Below, piece by piece: positions 4,873 through 9,788 of a DNA stretch of 9,788 bases. Numbering within the stretch: the first letter of the stretch is position 1; every line of letters begins with the position of its first letter. The stretch is from an uncultured Bacteroidales bacterium (GTDB taxonomy: Bacteria; Bacteroidota; Bacteroidia; Bacteroidales; Paludibacteraceae): the NCBI GenBank assembly GCA_937910305.1, contig CALEPS010000151.1, positions 1 to 9,788 on the forward strand, in the 5' to 3' direction. A program made the position numbers and the translations under genes. The notes under the pieces are model-generated. The model saw nothing but the letters and a program-made list of their open reading frames with translations, made no database searches and was not told where the DNA came from.

Positions 4873-5847
4873 ATGATTAAAAGAAAGCAAGACACTGTTC
4901 TCAAAGTCACAGAGCCTGCGCAGCTCATGGATTTCCTCATGGCTAAAATGGGCGGTATGGCTAAATCGTCTATCAAACAGCTGCTGGGACAGCGACGCGT
5001 CAAAGTGGGGAATGCCGTTCAGACAAGGCATGACTTCGAACTCAACCCCGGAGACGTGGTCACTATCTCCTCCGGCAGAGGCAACACGCAGTTAACCCAT
5101 CCCAAACTCAAGATCGTCTATGAGGACGACGACCTGATTGTAGTGAACAAACAACCCGGTCTGCTCACCGTTGCCACCGCTCCGGGAAGCAAGGAGACGA
5201 CCGTCATGTCCATCCTGCGCGCGTACGTAAAGAAACAGAACGCGCGCGCGAACATCTACGTCGTACACCGTCTGGACCGCGAGACCTCCGGTCTGCTCGT
5301 CTTTGCCCGTTCCGAGGAGTTGCAGCATTACATGCGGGAGTACTGGCGTGAGTTGGTTACGGAACGCACTTATATAGCGCTCGCGGAAGGGGTTCTTGAA
5401 CCGCGGGAAGGCAAAATAACGACCTGGCTTACGGAAGACAAACGCAATGCCGTAGTCTATTCCTCCCCTGTCGATGACGGCGGCGACATCGCCATCACAA
5501 ACTATAAGGTGCTGAAAACCTCAACAACCCCACCCCATCCCTCCCCTCAAGGGAGGGAATCCGGCAGCAGACACTTCTCCTCCCTTGAGGGGAGGTCGGG
5601 AGGGGTTACTTATTCCCTCGTCGAACTGCATCTGGAGACAGGCCGCACCAACCAGATCCGCGTACATCTGGCGTCCAAAGGGTGTCCTGTGGTAGGCGAC
5701 CGCAAATACGGTCACGGCAACGAGGACAGCCCTATCGACCGCCTCTGCCTCCATGCCAAAGTGCTGGCTTTCATCCATCCGGTAACAGAGAAAACGGTAC
5801 GGTTCGAATCTCCCGTCCCCAAAGAATTTAATAGAGTATTATTATGA
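4873..5847 (+). CDS. RluA-family 23S/tRNA pseudouridine synthase
   Basis: This enzyme family converts specific uridines in rRNA or tRNA to pseudouridine. The 324 residues have an N-terminal S4-like RNA-binding part (about 10-70, containing LLGQRRVKVGNAVQTRHDFELNPGD). The catalytic domain follows with IVYEDDDLIVVNKQPGLL (81-98), the active-site motif HRLDRETSGLLVFA (132-145, catalytic Asp135) and the closing ELHLETGRTNQIRVHLA block (251-267). Residues about 217-246 (STTPPHPSPQGRE...EGRSGGV) interrupt the fold between NYKVLKTS and YSLVELHLE; they are encoded by two inverted copies of the palindromic element and are not family sequence. Motifs on both sides are intact, so the enzyme is probably active. 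The ATG start follows the octamer array directly; the stop overlaps the next start. The exact target (RluD, RluC or other) cannot be read from sequence. Confidence 0.9.
   Translation: MIKRKQDTVLKVTEPAQLMDFLMAKMGGMAKSSIKQLLGQRRVKVGNAVQTRHDFELNPGDVVTISSGRGNTQLTHPKLKIVYEDDDLIVVNKQPGLLTVATAPGSKETTVMSILRAYVKKQNARANIYVVHRLDRETSGLLVFARSEELQHYMREYWRELVTERTYIALAEGVLEPREGKITTWLTEDKRNAVVYSSPVDDGGDIAITNYKVLKTSTTPPHPSPQGRESGSRHFSSLEGRSGGVTYSLVELHLETGRTNQIRVHLASKGCPVVGDRKYGHGNEDSPIDRLCLHAKVLAFIHPVTEKTVRFESPVPKEFNRVLL
5526..5607. repeat. Inverted pair of palindromic elements inside the RluA-family gene
   Basis: A minus-oriented copy (about 5526-5559) and a plus-oriented copy (about 5576-5609) are separated by about 16 nt. 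AACCCC at 5526-5531 pairs with GGGGTT at 5602-5607, and the pairing continues inward with few mismatches. The mRNA could therefore form a stem of about 30 bp, and the DNA a cruciform. Each copy also has its own internal CCTCCC/GGGAGG hairpin. The whole block is read in frame. Confidence 0.85.
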
Positions 5848-7214
5848 GAAAAATCATTTCCTTTGTACTTTGTACTTTGTCCCTTTGTACATTAACCGCG
5901 GCTCCGCGGCGTGTACACACGATCGGCGACAGTACCATGAGCGAATATAAGCCTGCCGCAACGCCTAAGCGCGGCTGGGGAATGTATCTGCAGGCGTTTT
6001 TTAACACCGACTCGGTGGAAGTCAACAACCGCGGCAAATCGGGTGCTTCCACCCGTACGTTCTATGAGACCGACAACCTCTGGCCGTCGGTCAAGAAGCA
6101 GATGAAAGCCGGTGACTACCTCATCATCCAGTTCGCCCACAACGACGAGAAATGCAAAGGCGAAGATGTCTATGTTGAGAACGAACGCCTCCGCGCGGAG
6201 GGCAAAGACACGCTGACCGACATGCGCGGCACGGAGCCGAACACCACCTATAAGATGTATCTGCGGCGGTTCATTACCGAGGCGCGCGAGATGGGCGTAA
6301 TACCGGTTCTGATGTCCCCTATCTGCCGCGCGTATTTCTTAGCCCCAAAGGGGCACGATTCTTCCAAGAACGGCAAGATCAATGACGAAGGGCAACACAA
6401 GCTTTCAGCGGTCAGCCATCAGCCATCAGAGGCAGGAGACAAAGACTACGTCCGTTGTATGCGTGAGGTGGCGGAGGAGATGATGGTGCCGTTCCTGGAC
6501 ATGACCGCCCGCAGCCGCGAGTTCTACGAACAGGCGGGACAGAACTATTGCATGACCAACTATTTCAACTGCGGCGACAAAACGCACACTTCCGCTGCCG
6601 GAGGTATGGCGATTGCGAGCCTGGCGTACGAACTGATCAACAACTCGCCGGAGTTGGAGGAACTGAAATCGTGGACATCCTTCCCTACCAAAGAGGCTTA
6701 TTCTGCTTACGCGCAGAATATCGAGGAAGCGGGCAAGAAAGCGGCTTTCGCTGCTACCGGCGCCCCCTTCTCCGAGACGCTGTCAGCCGTCAACCTCCGG
6801 AACATCGAGCTTACCAAGAAGGGTTACACGCCCGCGGGAGGGCTCTGGCCAGCCGGAGAGATAGACGAGGTGGCGAACCGCTACATCGAATATACGATTG
6901 CTGCAGAGAAGAAAAAAGGGCTTGTCATTGAGACCGTCACCCTGCCCCTCCAAGCCAAAGGAGGCGCCGGTATGAATATCCATATCAACTATGGTTTCGG
7001 AGAAGCTTTCTCCGGCGTGACAACCATCTATGAGAACACCGCCCTGCCGAAGAACAAGAAACTGACCATCCGTTTGGACCAGCCTATCCTCGTTCCTGCC
7101 GGACAAACGCTCCGTCTCCGCGTCCTGCCGTGGTATGACTCCAACGGCAAACCGCAAGGCAAGAAGTACCTCCAACTCGGTGACCTGAAAGTAACCGGCA
7201 AGCGGCTGAAATAA
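5844..7214 (+). CDS. Exported SGNH-family esterase, rhamnogalacturonan acetylesterase-like
   Basis: This is probably a carbohydrate deacetylase acting outside the cytoplasm, perhaps on acetylated pectin. The 456 residues begin with a signal peptide (MRKIISFVLCTLSLCTLTAA, cleavage near 20-22). The SGNH blocks follow: GDST with catalytic Ser30, block II Gly64 in NNRGKSG, block III Asn100 in FAHND, and block V DKTHTSAAGG with Asp245 and His248. Residues about 310-456 form a beta-rich C-terminal domain (IEYTIAAEKK..., LRLRVLPWYDSNGK) that may bind carbohydrate; I do not recognise its family. A low-complexity stretch at about 166-200 holds a small palindrome and a heptamer array. The ATG overlaps the RluA stop as ATGA, implying coupling, though the two functions look unrelated. 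Substrate is inferred from family resemblance only. Confidence 0.82.
   Translation: MRKIISFVLCTLSLCTLTAAPRRVHTIGDSTMSEYKPAATPKRGWGMYLQAFFNTDSVEVNNRGKSGASTRTFYETDNLWPSVKKQMKAGDYLIIQFAHNDEKCKGEDVYVENERLRAEGKDTLTDMRGTEPNTTYKMYLRRFITEAREMGVIPVLMSPICRAYFLAPKGHDSSKNGKINDEGQHKLSAVSHQPSEAGDKDYVRCMREVAEEMMVPFLDMTARSREFYEQAGQNYCMTNYFNCGDKTHTSAAGGMAIASLAYELINNSPELEELKSWTSFPTKEAYSAYAQNIEEAGKKAAFAATGAPFSETLSAVNLRNIELTKKGYTPAGGLWPAGEIDEVANRYIEYTIAAEKKKGLVIETVTLPLQAKGGAGMNIHINYGFGEAFSGVTTIYENTALPKNKKLTIRLDQPILVPAGQTLRLRVLPWYDSNGKPQGKKYLQLGDLKVTGKRLK
5862..5890. repeat. Heptanucleotide array within the signal-peptide codons
   Basis: TTTGTAC occurs at 5862-5868 and 5869-5875, TTTGTCC at 5876-5882, and TTTGTAC again at 5884-5890 after one extra C. 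The array encodes the hydrophobic core of the signal peptide (FVLCTLSLCT), so the repeat itself supplies the export signal. Loss or gain of one unit would shift the reading frame. Confidence 0.85.
6342..6354. repeat. Small palindrome in the SGNH gene
   Basis: GCCCC (6342-6346) and GGGGC (6350-6354) flank AAA and encode part of a stretch (LAPKGH, about 166-171) where relatives, as I recall them, have a shorter loop. It may be another small palindromic insertion, but the match is short. Confidence 0.45.
6405..6432. repeat. Heptanucleotide array in the middle of the SGNH gene
   Basis: Four contiguous 7-bp units at 6405, 6412, 6419 and 6426 all begin with TCAG; the second and third are identical (TCAGCCA). 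They encode roughly LSAVSHQPSEAG (187-198), a serine-rich loop just before the conserved DYVRCMREVAEEM helix. Like the other arrays it is read through without a stop. Confidence 0.8.
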
Positions 7215-7225
7215 GACGGTCCGTA

Positions 7226-7247
7226 ATGGTAACGATATGGTAACGTA
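7226..7247. repeat. 11-bp tandem duplication downstream of the SGNH gene
   Basis: ATGGTAACGAT (7226-7236) is followed by ATGGTAACGTA (7237-7247), nine of eleven positions agreeing. It lies in the 155-bp convergent intergenic region 7215-7369. Apart from this duplication and the hairpin at 7292 I see nothing else in that interval except two copies of a CTTTCTAC-like heptad near 7330 and 7352-7366. Confidence 0.6.
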
Positions 7248-7291
7248 AATGACCGCTAAATAAGTACTGACATACCCGCTAATAAAAAACG

Positions 7292-7321
7292 ATTAAAGCC
7301 ACCCGAAAAGGTGGCTTTAAT
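7292..7321 (-). terminator. Terminator of the exb operon, possibly bidirectional
   Basis: A perfect 12-bp stem (7292-7303 with 7310-7321) surrounds a 6-nt loop. Read on the minus strand, the stem is followed after two bases by TTTTTT (complement of the A run ending near 7289), the classic form. On the plus strand only a short T-containing flank follows, so it would stop the SGNH transcript less well. Confidence 0.85.
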
Positions 7322-7369
7322 TGATTCGCTTTCTACTTTGAGTTAAGCGGTCTTTCGACTTTCTACTCC

Positions 7370-7840
7370 TTAGTAGCTTGTACGCTGCGTAGCAGCATAG
7401 CTTATCTTCAGTGCATATGCGCGACGGAGCTCCTGCTTGATGTCTGCTATGACACCCATGCGGGTTTCCTTGTCTGCTTTGATAGAGACAGTCATCAATC
7501 CTTGGTCAGACTCCTTCATGGAGGAACGCTCGTTGACGATATACTCGCCAATCTCTTTTACCTCCGCGAATTGGTCATTGAGCTGGATACGCGTCTCTGC
7601 ACCATACTGTTTGCGGAACTCTGCGGTAGGCGTACCTACGTAGATATAACGCACAAGGGATTTATTCTCCAACTTGGTGAGCTCGGTAGCCTGTGGGTTC
7701 TTGAACTGCACCTTGTAGCTTACTTCCTTCATTGATGTAACAGACATGAAGAAGAACAACAGCATGAAGATAATATCAGGGAGAGACGACGTATTCAACG
7801 CCGGCATCTCACGTTTCTCATTTCTACGTATCTTAGCCAT
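7370..7840 (-). CDS. exbD: ExbD/TolR-family biopolymer transport protein (second paralogue)
   Basis: ExbD forms a dimer inside the ExbB pentamer and couples the proton gradient to TonB. The 156 residues start with a short basic cytoplasmic end (MAKIRRNEKREMPALNTSS), then a single membrane helix LPDIIFMLLFFFMSVTSM (20-37) with the essential proton-carrying Asp at 22. A periplasmic domain of about 115 residues follows, ending with the helix IADIKQELRRAYALKISYA. The ATG start is 2 nt after the stop of the upstream exbD, showing tight coupling. Last gene of the minus-strand block, it ends about 50 nt before the terminator hairpin. A TolR role cannot be excluded by sequence. Confidence 0.9.
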   Translation of the reverse strand: MAKIRRNEKREMPALNTSSLPDIIFMLLFFFMSVTSMKEVSYKVQFKNPQATELTKLENKSLVRYIYVGTPTAEFRKQYGAETRIQLNDQFAEVKEIGEYIVNERSSMKESDQGLMTVSIKADKETRMGVIADIKQELRRAYALKISYAATQRTSY

Positions 7841-7842
7841 AA

Positions 7843-8421
7843 TCAGTTACCGTAATTTTTAGGTTCAGCCTCCGAAATCTTCTGAGGATAGATCTTCTGT
7901 ATGCGTTTCTGCTGGTCCTCCTCCAATTCGTTGTAGCTCTTGTGGAAATACTTCTGCGCGCATTCTTCACGCAATTCATTATATGCCGCTACGAGTTCGT
8001 TCTGAACATCCAGATATGCCTGATACTGCGTATCCACGTCGTTTTGGACGGAGATCACGTGGTCCTTCGTATAAGCTATAGTGCCAAAAGGAGCACCGAA
8101 ATCTTCCTCCACGAGTTTCGGATAGTAGTCCGCATTCTGCTCGTTCTTAATGAACTCTTTAGCTCTCTCGCGAAGTTGCTTCACATCCATCAACTGGCCT
8201 TGTACCATCAGTTGGTTAGCGGAGTTGATCTTCACCACCAACAGGTTACGCTTGTTGATATCCTTGTCCTCTACCTTTTGATCGGGAGGAATAGGAGCAG
8301 GCAGACGGCGAGCCAGTCCCTGGTTCACATCCATAGAGGTGGTCACCAGGAAGAAAATCAGCAACAGGAACGAGATGTCCGCCATGGAGCTGGCGTTGAT
8401 CTGTGGGACTTTCTTTGCCAT
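7843..8421 (-). CDS. exbD: ExbD/TolR-family biopolymer transport protein (first paralogue)
   Basis: This 192-residue ExbD homologue has the membrane helix MADISFLLLIFFLVTTSM (13-30) with the conserved Asp at 15. Its periplasmic domain is longer than the roughly 140-residue E. coli protein. The extra length is a charged, probably helical region (about 95-192; EEDFGAPFGTIAY, then NELREECAQKYFHKSYNELEEDQQKRIQKIY). It differs from the following exbD, so the pair may form a heterodimer or serve two motors. The start ATG lies 12 nt after the stop of the upstream membrane protein, with no SD. Confidence 0.9.
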   Translation of the reverse strand: MAKKVPQINASSMADISFLLLIFFLVTTSMDVNQGLARRLPAPIPPDQKVEDKDINKRNLLVVKINSANQLMVQGQLMDVKQLRERAKEFIKNEQNADYYPKLVEEDFGAPFGTIAYTKDHVISVQNDVDTQYQAYLDVQNELVAAYNELREECAQKYFHKSYNELEEDQQKRIQKIYPQKISEAEPKNYGN

Positions 8422-8433
8422 GATAAATGTGAT

Positions 8434-8913
8434 TTACTTCGATAGTTTTTTAGTATAGCAGTATCCCCAAATCATTGTACCGATAGTAGCAACGATAAGG
8501 AAATAGCAAGCATAGATCACTGCGTCGGCCATCTGCGCCCAGAAGCCTTCGTTATCCGTACCCTCATATCCAATGATATTGATTTTCTCCGGGCTACCGA
8601 GGAACCAGCATACGCATGCCAATACGATGAAACCGCATACTACGCCGAGAGTCATATATGCTTTGCGACGGTCGGTCTTCCAGTTGTTGGCAAAATCTAC
8701 ACATACCACAGCCAGAGTGATCAGAACTACAAGACCAAGCAGGATGTAGTTCCAGATGAGGAAAGCATCGGTGAAGCGAGGGATATCCAGGAAATCACCG
8801 GCTACCTCCAGACTACCGTTTGATCCGCCCAGGAAGAACAGCGCGATAAACACGATGCCTAAACCCAGCAGCGACCAGAGGGTAATCTTAGGGATCATTT
8901 TATAGTTTTTCAT
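8434..8913 (-). CDS. Small four-helix inner-membrane protein between exbB and exbD, function unknown
   Basis: I do not recognise a named family. From the ATG whose A is base 8913 the product has 159 residues with four clear hydrophobic segments, roughly at residues 9-29, 49-71, 85-105 and 129-150 (for example LWSLLGLGIVFIALFFLGG). A TTG at 8922 would add three residues (MSN) but the ATG is preferred because it gives a normal basic N-terminus (MKNYKMIPK). The loops are short. The longest ones contain GGSNGSLEVAGDFLDIPRFTD and GSPEKINIIGYEGTDNEGF and probably face the periplasm. Its place inside the exbB-exbD-exbD block suggests a structural or regulatory part of that motor, which is inference. 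Confidence 0.75.
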   Translation of the reverse strand: MKNYKMIPKITLWSLLGLGIVFIALFFLGGSNGSLEVAGDFLDIPRFTDAFLIWNYILLGLVVLITLAVVCVDFANNWKTDRRKAYMTLGVVCGFIVLACVCWFLGSPEKINIIGYEGTDNEGFWAQMADAVIYACYFLIVATIGTMIWGYCYTKKLSK

Positions 8914-8953
8914 ATTGCTCAAAATTTAGAAAAGTGTTATTACTTCTTATCTC

Positions 8954-8969
8954 GCCTTTCTACAAAGGC
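8954..8969 (-). promoter_or_regulatory. Hairpin between exbB and the next gene
   Basis: GCCTTT and AAAGGC form a 6-bp stem around a 4-nt loop, and no T tract follows on the minus strand. It is not a terminator; it could stabilise the highly expressed exbB part of the transcript or mark a processing site. Confidence 0.4.
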
Positions 8970-8990
8970 TCGAACGATTAAATAACTATG

Positions 8991-9788
8991 TTATTTTTTC
9001 TTTTGAGCCTTGTCGTACTCTACTACGATGTCGAGCAGGCTGATGGAGCTATCCTCCATTTCGTTAACCAGACCCTCAACGAGCGAAAGGATATAGTTGT
9101 AGAACAACTGGAGCACAACAGCGATGATCAAACCGAGGAGTGTAGTCAACAGAGCGACCTTGATACCACCGGCAACAACGGTAGCGGAGATATCACCAAC
9201 CTGTTGGATCTTATCGAATGCCTCGATCATACCGATGATGGTACCCAAGAAACCGAGAGACGGAGCGATTGCAATGAAGAGCGTGATCCAAGAGAGGTTC
9301 TTCTCCAAGAGACCGAGCTGAACGCCGCCATAGGAAGCAACCGTTTTCTCTACTACGTCGATACCCTCATCATATCGGCTGAGACCTTGATAGAAGATCG
9401 AAGCTACCGGTCCGCGTGTATTGCGGCAAACCTCCAGTGCTTTCTCGATACCGCCTTCTTTGAGAGCAGCCTCAACGTCAGCCAGCAGTTGTTTGGTGTT
9501 CGTTTTGCTGAGCGACAGATAGATAATACGCTCGATACAAAGAGCAAGACCGAACACAAGCGTAACGAGGGTCAGAGCCATGAAGCCGGCACCACCTTCA
9601 ATAAATTTCGTCTTCAAAGTCTTGTGAAGAGCCACCAAGCCTCCGGCTTCCTCGGCAGGAGCCTCAGCTACTTCTTCTGCTGCAGGAGCAGCCTCGTCTA
9701 CTTGTTCAACAGCAGCTTCCTCAGCAGGAGCAGCTGCTTCATCTTGTGCCATCATTACTGCGCTACCAAAGGTCAGCATTGCCAGCAC
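8991..9788 (-). CDS. exbB: ExbB/TolQ/MotA-family proton channel protein, N-terminus outside the window
   Basis: ExbB is the pentameric proton-channel subunit of the TonB energising complex. The visible 265 residues lack the true start, which lies beyond the right edge. Visible residues 1-14 look like the end of a signal sequence (LAMLTFGSAVMMAQ), followed by an Ala/Glu/Pro-rich stretch (about 16-50). Three membrane segments follow: about 68-91, 167-189 with the hallmark APSLGFLGTIIGMI (175-188), and 208-232 with KVALLTTLLGLIIAV. The channel threonines of both hallmark motifs are present. The N-terminal signal plus acidic low-complexity segment is absent from E. coli ExbB. TolQ or a gliding/adventurous-motility motor is the alternative. 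Confidence 0.92.
   Translation of the reverse strand: MLAMLTFGSAVMMAQDEAAAPAEEAAVEQVDEAAPAAEEVAEAPAEEAGGLVALHKTLKTKFIEGGAGFMALTLVTLVFGLALCIERIIYLSLSKTNTKQLLADVEAALKEGGIEKALEVCRNTRGPVASIFYQGLSRYDEGIDVVEKTVASYGGVQLGLLEKNLSWITLFIAIAPSLGFLGTIIGMIEAFDKIQQVGDISATVVAGGIKVALLTTLLGLIIAVVLQLFYNYILSLVEGLVNEMEDSSISLLDIVVEYDKAQKKK

Noticed and set aside
6548..6931. 127-codon plus-strand open frame inside the SGNH gene
   Set aside because: It overlaps the conserved DKTHTS catalytic block in another frame and shows no protein-family features.
8954..8969. Terminator between exbB and the following membrane protein gene
   Set aside because: The 6-bp hairpin has no T tract on the minus strand, so read-through is expected.

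Overview
The window looks like chromosomal core sequence from a member of the Bacteroidales (phylum Bacteroidota). The main reasons are the rpsF-rpsR-rplI cluster behind a Bacteroidota-type promoter (-33 TTTG, -7 TAATTTTG), mostly SD-less starts, a zinc-ligand-free type B L31, an SGNH/rhamnogalacturonan-acetylesterase-like exported enzyme, and an ExbB-membrane protein-ExbD-ExbD block. No tRNA, rRNA, CRISPR, insertion sequence or phage gene was seen. The genus cannot be read from this sequence.

Layout, plus strand: the 3' end of rplS (1-152) and its terminator; uvrB (208-2268); a promoter and repeat-rich leader; rpsF, rpsR and rplI; a structured leader and rpmE2 (3671-3925), closed by a strong terminator; a PnuC-type vitamin transporter (4042-4830); an RluA-family pseudouridine synthase (4873-5847), overlapping by ATGA with an exported SGNH hydrolase (5844-7214). 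Minus strand, converging on a hairpin at 7292-7321: exbB (partial, running off the right edge), a small four-helix membrane protein, and two exbD paralogues. These four would form an inner-membrane proton-driven motor that energises TonB-type outer-membrane transport. No tonB or receptor gene is in view.

The genes are ordinary; the repeats are not. Two layers stand out. (1) A palindromic element of about 35 bp, core CTCCCTTGAGGGGAGG, occurs five times. Every copy lies inside a coding region (uvrB once, the pnuC-like gene twice, the RluA gene twice as an inverted pair) and is read through in frame, in different frames and in both orientations. (2) Most plus-strand gene junctions carry a short tandem array with its own unit and period: 7 bp at the uvrB start, 13 bp across the uvrB stop, 9 bp in the rpsF leader, 11 bp before rpmE2, 8 bp before both pnuC and the RluA gene, and 7 bp inside the SGNH signal-peptide codons and again mid-gene. 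Several arrays end at, or provide, the start codon. The 8-bp arrays upstream of two neighbouring genes share a phased CG at the start of most units although the rest of the unit has diverged.

A third point concerns translation. rpsR has a perfect AGGAGG 7 nt before its ATG, and rplI has an 8-nt match to the expected 16S tail. Bacteroidota ribosomes generally ignore SD sequences because bS6, bS18 and bS21 hide the anti-SD, so an SD in front of the bS18 gene suggests a feedback circuit.
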